19,744 bases of DNA, taken from JANMDU01 sp031388245. Lineage in GTDB: Bacteria; Pseudomonadota; Gammaproteobacteria; Burkholderiales; Burkholderiaceae_C. Made by a program: the position numbers and the translations under genes. Of the stretch, positions 7,412 to 13,500 are shown in pieces. The notes below the pieces were generated by a model. The model had not been told where the DNA came from and did no database searches. It saw nothing but the letters and a program-made list of their open reading frames with translations. Position 1 is the first letter of the stretch. Each line of letters opens with the position of its first letter. The stretch spans positions 1-19,744 of the forward strand of contig JANNED010000294.1 in NCBI GenBank assembly GCA_031388245.1. The letters are read 5' to 3'.

Positions 7412-8166
7412 AACGCATCCTCCACGAGCCCGCTTTTGTGTTGCATCGCTACGATTGGAGCGAGAGCAGCTTGATCCTTGAGGTGTTGACGCGGCATCAG
7501 GGCCGAGTGGCCATTGTGGCCAAAGGCGTGAAGCGGCCCAGCTCGCAGTTTCGGGCGATCTTGCTGCCGCTGCAATTGCTCTCCATCAGCTATTCGGGCG
7601 ATGCGGAGGTGCACACGCTCAAGGGCGCTGAGTGGCAAGGCGGCCTCACGATGCCTACGGGCGATGCGCTGCTTTCGGGCTACTATTTGAACGAGCTGAT
7701 GATGAAACTGCTGGCGCGCGATGATCCGCATGAGCTGCTGTTTGATGCCTATGCGCAGGCTTGTATTTGGCTGCGGGATGCACCGCTTTTGGATGCGACG
7801 CTCAGGGCATTTGAGCTGGTTCTGCTGCGCGAGATTGGCTTGCTGCCTTCTCTGGATACAGACAGCTTTTCAGCCGATGCTTTGCAAACCGATGTGCGCT
7901 ACAGCTTGATCGCAGAGCTGGGGCTGCGCGAAGCTGCAAGCGCAGCGCCTGAGGATGCGGCGCTGAGCGCAACGGCTTGGCAGAGCTTGCAAGCGGCGCT
8001 GGATCAACGCGCTGCTGTTTTCCCCGCCCGCGAAGCCGTGATGGCGATGAATGGGGCCGATCGCTCGGAGCTCAAGCAAATCCTGCGCAGCTTGCTAAAC
8101 TACCATGCAGGCAGCCGTGGCTTTCGCACGCGGCAGCTGATGGTGGATGCACAGGCTTTGGCCTGA
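7408..8166 (+). CDS. recO: DNA repair protein RecO
   Basis: 252-residue RecFOR-pathway protein that helps load RecA on SSB-coated single-stranded DNA. The N-terminal OB-fold part (about 1-80) has the typical pattern LHRYDWSESSLILEVLTRHQG followed by AKGVKRPSS, and a helical C-terminal domain follows. No zinc-binding cysteine set is seen, as in many proteobacterial RecO proteins. The start is GTG at 7408, overlapping the era stop (GTGA). This strongly supports the start and suggests coupled translation. era-recO-pdxJ is the usual order in proteobacteria. Confidence 0.94.
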   Translation: MKRILHEPAFVLHRYDWSESSLILEVLTRHQGRVAIVAKGVKRPSSQFRAILLPLQLLSISYSGDAEVHTLKGAEWQGGLTMPTGDALLSGYYLNELMMKLLARDDPHELLFDAYAQACIWLRDAPLLDATLRAFELVLLREIGLLPSLDTDSFSADALQTDVRYSLIAELGLREAASAAPEDAALSATAWQSLQAALDQRAAVFPAREAVMAMNGADRSELKQILRSLLNYHAGSRGFRTRQLMVDAQALA

Positions 8167-8176
8167 AAATCAAATA

Positions 8177-8215
8177 CTATTGATTTGATAGCACTCTACG
8201 CAGTATTTATGCCGG
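8177..8215 (+). repeat. 39-bp intergenic repeat, copy C
   Basis: Lies in the recO-pdxJ gap with its CCGG end 18 bp before the pdxJ ATG, almost the same spacing as copy B to era. The left half is CTATTGATTTGATAG with a short inverted repeat. It is probably the copy closest to the family consensus. Confidence 0.8.
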
Positions 8216-8233
8216 TTAAACAGTGATTTCGTT

Positions 8234-8989
8234 ATGAACCCTCGCACTCAAACGCTGCTTTCAGTCAATGTCAACAAAGTCGCGCTCGTGCGCAACACGC
8301 GGCATGTGGGCTACCCCAGCGTGACGCGTGCAGCTGAGCTTTGCCTGAAAGCTGGCGCAGCCGGCATCACGGTGCATCCACGCCCAGATGAGCGGCATAT
8401 TCGTAAAAACGATGTGTTTGAAATCGCCGAGCTGATGCGCTTGTGGCCGAATCGGGAATTGAACATTGAAGGCAATCCGTTTCATAACTTGATGGATTTC
8501 ATCCGAGCGGTCAAACCGGATCAAGCCACCTTTGTGCCCGATAGCGAGGGGCAAAGCACTTCGGATCATGGCTGGAGCTTTCCTCAAGACGCAGAGCGAT
8601 TGACGCCCCTGGTTGATGAATGCCGCGCACTGGGCGTGCGTGTGAGTCTCTTTATGGATCCTGTGCCCTCTCAGATGGCTGCCTGTCAAGCCATCGGCGC
8701 ACAGCGCGTGGAGCTTTATACCGAGACGTGGGCGAGCGCGTTTGGCACGCCAACAGAGGCAACGGTGCTCGCCCAATTCAAAGCCACCGCTCAGGCTGCA
8801 CGTGATGCTGGCTTGGGTGTGAATGCAGGCCATGATTTAACGCAGGCCAATCTCAAGCCCTTCATTGCCGCGATCCCCTTTCTTGCAGAAGTATCCATTG
8901 GCCATGCCTTTGTCTCGGATGCTTTGGAGGTGGGTTACGCCGAGACGGTGAAGGCGTATTTGGCGGCTTTGCAGCCAGCGAGCGCATGA
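8234..8989 (+). CDS. pdxJ: Pyridoxine 5'-phosphate synthase
   Basis: 251-residue TIM-barrel enzyme of the DXP-dependent vitamin B6 pathway. It condenses 3-amino-2-oxopropyl phosphate (formed via PdxA) with deoxyxylulose 5-phosphate to give pyridoxine 5'-phosphate. Visible motifs are the substrate loop GITVHPRPDERHI with His48, Arg50 and His55, LNIEGNP with Glu79, and GLGVNAGHDL near residue 195-204. Length matches the family (about 240-250). The ATG at 8234 follows repeat copy C. The stop overlaps the acpS start (ATGA), so these two are probably translated together, the usual pdxJ-acpS pairing. Confidence 0.96.
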   Translation: MNPRTQTLLSVNVNKVALVRNTRHVGYPSVTRAAELCLKAGAAGITVHPRPDERHIRKNDVFEIAELMRLWPNRELNIEGNPFHNLMDFIRAVKPDQATFVPDSEGQSTSDHGWSFPQDAERLTPLVDECRALGVRVSLFMDPVPSQMAACQAIGAQRVELYTETWASAFGTPTEATVLAQFKATAQAARDAGLGVNAGHDLTQANLKPFIAAIPFLAEVSIGHAFVSDALEVGYAETVKAYLAALQPASA

Positions 8990-9378
8990 TCTACGGCATC
9001 GGCACCGACATTTGCGATATTCGCCGCATCAAGACGAGCTTAGATAAACACGGTGAGCGGTTTGCAGCCAAGATCTTGAGCGATGCAGAGCTGATCGTTT
9101 GGAAGCAGCGCAGCGCCCGCTGGCCTGAGCGTGGTGTGCGTTACCTCGCTACGCGATTTTCTGCCAAGGAAGCGTTTTCTAAAGCGATCGGGATGGGCAT
9201 GCGCATGCCCATGACATGGCGTTTGTGTGAGATTGCCAAGCTGTCCAGTGGTGAGCCACGCATTGTGTTGCATGGCGGCTTGAAAGAATGGTTTGAAGAG
9301 CGTGGCCTTAAAGCCCATATCACCGTCACGGATGAAAGCGATTACGCAGCTTCGTTTTGTGTGGTGGAGAAGGGCTGA
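8986..9378 (+). CDS. acpS: Holo-[acyl-carrier-protein] synthase
   Basis: 130-residue 4'-phosphopantetheinyl transferase that moves the phosphopantetheine arm of CoA onto apo-ACP, needed for fatty-acid synthesis. The Mg2+-binding motifs are intact: GIGTDICDIRRI with Asp8, and RFSAKEAFSKAIG with Glu62. Length is normal for the AcpS type, which works as a trimer. The start overlaps the pdxJ stop by four bases. A perfect 16-bp palindrome, GGGCATGCGCATGCCC, falls inside the coding sequence just after the second motif and encodes part of GMGMRMPM. Confidence 0.95.
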   Translation: MIYGIGTDICDIRRIKTSLDKHGERFAAKILSDAELIVWKQRSARWPERGVRYLATRFSAKEAFSKAIGMGMRMPMTWRLCEIAKLSSGEPRIVLHGGLKEWFEERGLKAHITVTDESDYAASFCVVEKG

Positions 9379-9389
9379 GTTTTTAGCTC

Positions 9390-10634
9390 ATGTCCTCCAG
9401 GCGCGCCCGTTTCCCCCCTCCTTCAAGCCCTCGTGTGCTCATTTGGCAATTGCCAGCTTGGCCTGCTTTCACTTGGGATGAGCAAGCTGTGCAAGCGGCT
9501 CTGCTAGGTGCACAAGAGGCGCATGCGCGGCTTGCGCAAGCGCTGCACAGTATTGGCTTTGATGGTGTGCAGGCCATCAACAGCGATTTGTGGTCGCAGG
9601 AAGCCTTGGCTACTGCGGCGATTGAAGGCCAGAGCTTGGATGTGCTGGCGGTGCGCTCCTCGGTGGGGCATCGGCTGGGTTTGAGTGTGCCGGCAGGTAA
9701 AGACCGTGATGTTGAAGGCTTGGTGCAGGTGATGCAAGAAGCCACCGAGCAGCATGCCCAGCCGCTTAACGATCAGCGCCTGTGTGCTTGGCAGAAGCTG
9801 CTGTTTCCTGGCAATGAAGACAAGCCGGCCAAGCTGCGTATCGCGGTGGGCAGCTATCGCACGCACGAAGACCCGATGCAAATCATCAGTGGCCCCATTA
9901 GTGAGATTAAGGGTCAAGAAGTGGTGCATTACACCGCGCCGTCAAGCAAAGAAGTGCCTCAGCAGATGGCGCAATTGCTGTATTGGCTGCAAGCCACGCG
10001 GCCTGATGCCGCTGCGAGTGCTGAGATAACCCGCCCGCCCAGCTTGGTGCGCGCGGCGCTCTCGCATGTGCCGTTCGAGGCCATTCACCCCTTTGAAGAT
10101 GGCAATGGCCGCGTAGGCCGTGCGCTGGCCGATGTCGTGCTCGCGCAAGAGCTGCAAACCACGCAACGCATTTTCAGCCTCTCGCGGCAAATTCAAACTG
10201 AGCGCAAGGATTATTACCTTCAACTCAACGCAGCCACGCTCGCTGCGCCAACGCATACCAAGGGCATTGACGTCACGGCTGGGGTGCTCTGGTTCGTCGG
10301 CGTGTTCACGCGGGGCTGCCAGCATTCGCTCTCGGTAATCCGGCAAGCCTCTGATAGAGCCGCTTTCTGGCAGCGCTGTGCTCAGGTCGATTTGAATGCA
10401 AGGCAACGCAAAGTACTCGCGCGATTGCTGGAAGCTGGCGATGGTGGCTTCTTAGGCGGCCTCAGCGCTGAAAAATACATGAAGATCACCGATGCCTCCA
10501 AAGCCACCGCCACACGCGATCTTGCGCACTTGTACCAAAGCGGCCTGCTAGCCGCGCAGGGCCAAGGCAAAGCCACGCGCTATGCAGTGGCGGTGCGCGG
10601 CTGGCATGCGGATTTTGAGCCGTACGCAGTGTGA
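9390..10634 (+). CDS. Fic family protein with N-terminal inhibitory motif
   Basis: 414-residue Fic-domain protein, probably an AMP-transferase (AMPylator) acting on an unknown target. The catalytic motif HPFEDGNGRVGR (233-244) matches HxFx(D/E)GNGRxxR in full, including the catalytic His233. An [ST]xxxE[GN] inhibitory motif, TAAIEG (75-80), lies in the N-terminal helical region, which resembles DUF4172. This makes it a class II, self-inhibited Fic protein. The C-terminus (about 340-414) looks like a winged helix-turn-helix, so DNA binding is possible. It starts 11 bp after acpS and may be co-transcribed. No small antitoxin gene is seen beside it, in line with in-cis inhibition. The family is firm; the target is unknown. 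Confidence 0.9.
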   Translation: MSSRRARFPPPSSPRVLIWQLPAWPAFTWDEQAVQAALLGAQEAHARLAQALHSIGFDGVQAINSDLWSQEALATAAIEGQSLDVLAVRSSVGHRLGLSVPAGKDRDVEGLVQVMQEATEQHAQPLNDQRLCAWQKLLFPGNEDKPAKLRIAVGSYRTHEDPMQIISGPISEIKGQEVVHYTAPSSKEVPQQMAQLLYWLQATRPDAAASAEITRPPSLVRAALSHVPFEAIHPFEDGNGRVGRALADVVLAQELQTTQRIFSLSRQIQTERKDYYLQLNAATLAAPTHTKGIDVTAGVLWFVGVFTRGCQHSLSVIRQASDRAAFWQRCAQVDLNARQRKVLARLLEAGDGGFLGGLSAEKYMKITDASKATATRDLAHLYQSGLLAAQGQGKATRYAVAVRGWHADFEPYAV

Positions 10635-10666
10635 ATCTGTGAAAAATAGAACAAAAAGGCCAATAG

Positions 10667-10705
10667 CCGGCATAGAATATGCGCAAGCTGCTATCAAATT
10701 CATAG
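10667..10705 (-). repeat. 39-bp intergenic repeat, copy D
   Basis: Lies between the Fic gene and nagZ, inverted relative to copies A-C, with its CTAT end 9 bp before the nagZ ATG. The right half contains a perfect small hairpin, GCATA-TTC-TATGC, when read on the minus strand. Confidence 0.8.
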
Positions 10706-10714
10706 AGACTCCAC

Positions 10715-11776
10715 ATGACCCAACACGCCCCCATCATCCTCGACGTTGCAGGCCAAGCGCTCACCAAAGCCGATAAAAAGCGCCTCGCGCATCCGCTCAC
10801 AGGCGGCGTGATTTTGTTTGCACGCAATTGGAAAGATCGTGATCAACTCACACATTTGTGCGCCGAAATCAAAGCTGTGCGTGGTGATTTGCTGATTTTG
10901 GTGGATCACGAAGGCGGGCGCGTGCAGCGCTTCAAAACGGATGGTTTCACGCATTTGCCGCCTATGCGTGCTTTGGGCGAGCAGTGGATGCGTGATGCGT
11001 TAAAAGCCACCAACGCCGCCACAGCTTGCGGCTACGTGCTGGCCGCCGAGTTGCGAGCCTGCGGGGTAGACATGAGTTTCACTCCCGTGCTCGATTTGGA
11101 TTACGGCGAAAGCTCGGTCATTGGAGATCGCTCGTTCCACCGCGATCCGCGCGTGGCTACGCTGCTCGCCAAAAGCTTGATGCATGGCCTCTTGCTCGCC
11201 GGCATGAGCGGCTGCGGCAAACATTACCCTGGCCACGGCTTCGTCAAAGCCGATTCACACACCGAAATCCCGGTCGACAAGCGCAGCCTCAAAGCCATTC
11301 TGGCCGACGATGCCGCGCCCTACCAGTGGCTCGCCACAGGCATGCAATCGGTGATGCCCGCGCATGTGATCTACCCCAAGGTCGACAGCCGCCCCGCAGG
11401 CTTTTCCAAGCGCTGGCTGCAAGAGATTTTGCGCGGCGATTTTGGCTTCACCGGCGCGATTTTTAGCGACGATCTGAGCATGGAAGGCGCCCGCCTGATC
11501 GACGGCAAGCGCGTGAGCTACACGAAAGCCGCAGTTGAAGCACTCACCGCCGGCTGCGACATGGTGCTGCTGTGCAACCAAAGTGTGGGCGATGAGGGCA
11601 GGGCAGTCGATGAACTGCTCGATGGCTTGGCTGGCGCAGTGGCCAAGCGTCAAGTGAATCTAAGCGAAATGAGCGAACAACGCCGCCTGAACCTCCTGCC
11701 GCAGACTGCGCCGATTCCATGGGATGAGCTGATGGTGAGCCAGCTGTATATGCAGTCTTTGCAGCAGGTTTTTTGA
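10715..11776 (+). CDS. nagZ: Beta-N-acetylhexosaminidase NagZ (GH3)
   Basis: 353-residue cytosolic glycoside hydrolase of family 3. It removes N-acetylglucosamine from anhydro-muropeptides during cell-wall recycling, and in some bacteria this sets the signal for AmpC beta-lactamase induction. Visible motifs are the GGVILFARN strand near residue 30, LVDHEGGRVQR (62-72), KHYPGHG (169-175) with the catalytic His of the mobile loop, and FSDDLSMEGA (250-259) with the nucleophile Asp. This is a single-domain NagZ of normal length. The ATG at 10715 follows repeat copy D, and copy E lies directly downstream, so the gene is bracketed by inverted copies of the same repeat. Confidence 0.95.
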   Translation: MTQHAPIILDVAGQALTKADKKRLAHPLTGGVILFARNWKDRDQLTHLCAEIKAVRGDLLILVDHEGGRVQRFKTDGFTHLPPMRALGEQWMRDALKATNAATACGYVLAAELRACGVDMSFTPVLDLDYGESSVIGDRSFHRDPRVATLLAKSLMHGLLLAGMSGCGKHYPGHGFVKADSHTEIPVDKRSLKAILADDAAPYQWLATGMQSVMPAHVIYPKVDSRPAGFSKRWLQEILRGDFGFTGAIFSDDLSMEGARLIDGKRVSYTKAAVEALTAGCDMVLLCNQSVGDEGRAVDELLDGLAGAVAKRQVNLSEMSEQRRLNLLPQTAPIPWDELMVSQLYMQSLQQVF

Positions 11777-11793
11777 TTAAAAATGGCTGGTAG

Positions 11794-11832
11794 CCGGCAT
11801 AGAATATACGCAGAGTGCTATTGAATTAATAG
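11794..11832 (-). repeat. 39-bp intergenic repeat, copy E
   Basis: Starts 17 bp after the nagZ stop, in the same orientation as copy D. The two share GCCGGCATAGAATAT, one base more than the repeat end itself. The hairpin half is CTATTAATTCAATAG when read on the minus strand. Confidence 0.8.
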
Positions 11833-11843
11833 TCATTCTCACC

Positions 11844-11867
11844 CCGTTCACCCTGAGCCTGTCGAAG
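11844..11867 (+). repeat. CTGAGCCTGTCGAAG-type dispersed repeat, single arm
   Basis: A 24-bp sequence starting CCGTTCACC and continuing CTGAGCCTGTCGAAG. The same unit forms both arms of the inverted repeat at 14134-14192. Sequences of this kind are widespread intergenic repeats in proteobacteria. Only one arm is present here. Confidence 0.75.
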
Positions 11868-11892
11868 GGTTAGCACTATTTCGCTCGACCTC

Positions 11893-12159
11893 ATGTACGC
11901 TGGCATGACGAGCGATCCCCGACTGCCCGGCTAGCACCTCGCGCAGCAGTACGGTTGGCACGCTGCGGCGGTCTGCATCACCACCTCGCTAGGCAATCCA
12001 ACTTATGTAGCCAGCGCAAATGGCCGCACCGTGCATTCAGGCCTCGCTCATCACGTCCTGCGGCTTGGTGGGCACTCAGATGTGGGATGCAACTTGATCC
12101 ACTTGCGCAACAAAAAAAGTTATCGACAGCCTGGAAAATATGCTGAAACCAGCGCATAA
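11893..12159 (+). pseudogene. Possible decayed reading frame of unknown origin
   Basis: One frame reads 88 codons from ATG 11893 to TAA 12157-12159, broken only by a TAG at 11932-11934. After that stop there are 74 open codons with many G/C third positions, as in the real genes here. The text includes HLAQQYGWHAAAV, TTSLGNPTYVASANGRTVHS and LRLGGHSDVG. I do not recognise the family. GHSDV recalls the end of tyrosine recombinases, but the rest does not fit. It may be the remnant of a displaced gene, or chance. Confidence 0.25.
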
Positions 12160-12276
12160 CTGCGGTATAAATTGGCAGACAAGCTGCGGTGTTTCACATT
12201 TCTTTTATACCTGTGTTTGAATTTGTTAAACCCAAGCTAAGCTCATGATTTAAAACAGGAATTTGAGATTTTATAT

Positions 12277-12339
12277 GCCCAACTTATGCCGCAGTGCCAT
12301 TTGTATACCGCAGGTTTTGCGGTATACATTACGTTAGAC
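12277..12339 (+). repeat. Putative attC-like site at the left border of cassette 1
   Basis: Ends in a good R' core GTTAGAC (12333-12339), seven bases before cassette gene 1. The candidate R'' is GCCCAAC (12277-12283), which pairs at 5 of 7 positions. TATGCCGCA (12285-12293) can pair with TGCGGTATA (12318-12326). A competing perfect hairpin, GTATACCGCA (12303-12312) with TGCGGTATAC (12318-12327), lies in its right half. The spacer lengths are uneven, so this is the weakest of the three sites; an attI or degenerate attC is possible. Confidence 0.5.
12303..12327. repeat. Perfect 10-bp inverted repeat
   Basis: GTATACCGCA and TGCGGTATAC form a perfect stem with a 5-nt loop (GGTTT). It sits inside the left attC-like site and ends 18 bp before the start codon of cassette gene 1. 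It has no T run after it, so it is not a typical terminator. Confidence 0.85.
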
Positions 12340-12345
12340 ACCCGT

Positions 12346-12606
12346 ATGAAAAAGTTTATGGGGTATTTGGTTTGGTTGATTTGCCTCGCGGGGAACGGGC
12401 TTATGTTGTTTCTTTTGGGTCTCTTATCCAGCAATGCTAAAGGTCCGCCAGAGAACTTCTTTTTAGCGTCATGGATCGGCGCGGGATTGGCAGTCGTGAT
12501 GTCGATGTATTTTGTTTCGAAAGAAAAGTTCGCTGCTGGGGCGCTTCTCACTTTCCTCACAATGCCGCTGGTTTTCTTCTTTTTGTTCGCACTAGGACTG
12601 AAGTGA
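12346..12606 (+). CDS. Cassette-borne small membrane protein, unknown function
   Basis: 86 residues, almost wholly hydrophobic, with about three predicted membrane helices (near 6-27, 38-57 and 64-84). Short polar links include SSNAKGPPEN and SKEKF. No family is recognised. The ATG at 12346 is taken rather than the upstream in-frame start at 12286, because the longer form would run through the attC-like site and because MKKF is a typical membrane-protein start. There is no clear ribosome-binding site, as is common for cassette genes. It lies between a GTTAGAC core and the attC-like site at 12615, filling the cassette almost completely. It would depend on an outside promoter. Confidence 0.7.
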   Translation: MKKFMGYLVWLICLAGNGLMLFLLGLLSSNAKGPPENFFLASWIGAGLAVVMSMYFVSKEKFAAGALLTFLTMPLVFFFLFALGLK

Positions 12607-12614
12607 ATGCACAT

Positions 12615-12701
12615 GTCTAACTGTTCGGCCCACGCGGACACACAGCAGCAGGTTGCCGCTGCGCGGCGCTTGCTGCGTGCCGGTTGCCTCCAACGTTAAA
12701 C
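12615..12701 (+). repeat. attC-like recombination site between cassettes 1 and 2
   Basis: R'' GTCTAAC (12615-12621) and R' GTTAAAC (12695-12701) pair at 6 of 7 positions and match the RYYYAAC and GTTRRRY cores. The inside is an imperfect inverted repeat: GTTCGG after R'' faces CCTCCAAC before R', and CACACAGCAGCA faces TGCTGCGTG, with a GCCGC/GCGGC hairpin at the tip. Its 87-bp length is within the normal attC range. It starts 8 bp after the stop of cassette gene 1. Confidence 0.8.
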
Positions 12702-12707
12702 CACAAC

Positions 12708-13082
12708 ATGCCTAAACACGATTGGCGCTGTCTTGTATGCGAGGCCTCGAACGTTGCGGCAGAGGATTCGTGTCAACTGTGCGGAGCGCCCGTGAGGCTT
12801 AGTGGAAGAGAAATTGAATCGTTGCGGTCTACTTGGGAGGGCTCCCACAACACCACGAAAAGCGTCGGTGGCAACTTGGGACTGCCAACAAAGCTTGCCT
12901 TATTTGCTCTCGCGTATTTGGTTGTCGTAGCCGTTCTCCTCGAGCTTGCGTTTTCCAGCGGCGCCAATCCGATTGGCATTGGTTTGGTGTTTGGACCCCT
13001 ACTCATACCTGTCCCGCTTCTTGCCATTGCATGGGTAGTTGCTGTCATACATTCTTCGCTAAAAAGTAAAGGTGAAAAATGA
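12708..13082 (+). CDS. Cassette-borne RanBP2-type zinc finger membrane protein
   Basis: 124 residues. The N-terminus matches the RanBP2 zinc finger pattern W-x-C-x2-C-x3-N-x6-C-x2-C exactly: Trp6, Cys8, Cys11, Asn15, Cys22 and Cys25. A polar linker (about 30-58) is followed by two predicted membrane helices (about 62-82 and 89-114) and a short basic tail (SSLKSKGEK). The finger should be cytoplasmic and bind one zinc ion; in eukaryotes such fingers bind ubiquitin or single-stranded RNA, and the bacterial role is unknown. The ATG at 12708, 7 bases after the GTTAAAC core, is preferred over a TTG at 12684 inside the attC site. No ribosome-binding site is visible. Confidence 0.75.
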   Translation: MPKHDWRCLVCEASNVAAEDSCQLCGAPVRLSGREIESLRSTWEGSHNTTKSVGGNLGLPTKLALFALAYLVVVAVLLELAFSSGANPIGIGLVFGPLLIPVPLLAIAWVVAVIHSSLKSKGEK

Positions 13083-13100
13083 GCACGTCCAAATCCTGTG

Positions 13101-13158
13101 GTTTAACTGGTTGCTGCATCCGACCGCCTTCGGCGTCGGCTGAGCGCCAACGTTAAAG
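13101..13158 (+). repeat. attC-like recombination site at the right border of cassette 2
   Basis: R'' GTTTAAC (13101-13107) and R' GTTAAAG (13152-13158) pair at 6 of 7 positions. The tip hairpin is CCGACCGCC-TTC-GGCGTCGG with one extrahelical C, and TGGTTGCT faces AGCGCCA. At 58 bp it is close in size and layout to the classical aadA-type attC. The last base of R' is G rather than a pyrimidine, which may reflect a non-cassette sequence beyond the array end. Confidence 0.8.
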
Positions 13159-13500
13159 TGCGCCCAAACTCGTACTATATGGATTCACCCGCAAAACCAA
13201 TAAGCTGATTACTGGTGTGCTTTAAAAATCACTTTGATATTTAGGGCGATATCGAACGCCATCCGATGAACGCCAACCAAGCCGTAGGGCGTGAGGTGGG
13301 TGATGTGATGTGCAGCGGCCATTCGCGCTGGCTACAAAAGATGGCAGGCTAACCAAGGCGGTGATGCAAACCAAACTTGGATGCTACAAAAGCCTCTGCG
13401 CGGGAGCCAAGCGGAGCAGCGCATCGCGCCAGCGTGCAACATCATGCACGTAACGCGCAGTGCGCTAAATTTTTATCGAAAACCGAGCTGAAGTTGCAGC
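13159..13500. other. Gene-poor region after the cassette cluster
   Basis: 342 bases without a convincing gene. A short open stretch of 35 codons (13245-13349, ending in TAA) contains VGREVGDVM and RWLQKMAG and could be the tail of a lost gene, but I cannot assign it. No further RYYYAAC/GTTRRRY pair is seen, so the array appears to stop at 13158. The adjacent lipoprotein gene runs towards this region, yet no clear terminator is visible. Confidence 0.5.

Larger units (their letters stand above)
11777..12276. other. Gene-poor region before the cassette cluster
   Basis: 500 bases without a convincing intact gene. It holds repeat copy E, a CTGAGCCTGTCGAAG repeat arm and a decayed frame (11893-12159). 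The stretch 12160-12276 is AT-rich with no feature I can name; if the cassettes have their own promoter it should be here, but no clear -35/-10 pair with normal spacing is visible. No integrase gene is seen on either strand. Confidence 0.55.

Noticed and set aside
9194..9209. Perfect 16-bp palindrome GGGCATGCGCATGCCC inside acpS
   Set aside because: It encodes the Gly/Met/Arg run GMGMRMPM of AcpS and can arise from those codons; nothing nearby suggests a regulatory site.
12030..12120. Tyrosine recombinase (integron integrase) remnant suggested by LRLGGHSDVG
   Set aside because: Only GHSDV matches; the expected His-x-x-Arg box and the later IYTH tyrosine motif are absent, and the direction is opposite to most intI genes. 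Kept only as an unassigned decayed frame.
11777..13500. CRISPR array or phage-like defence locus in the accessory region
   Set aside because: No regularly spaced direct repeats, no cas genes and no phage structural genes are visible; the repeats present are hairpins of three other kinds.
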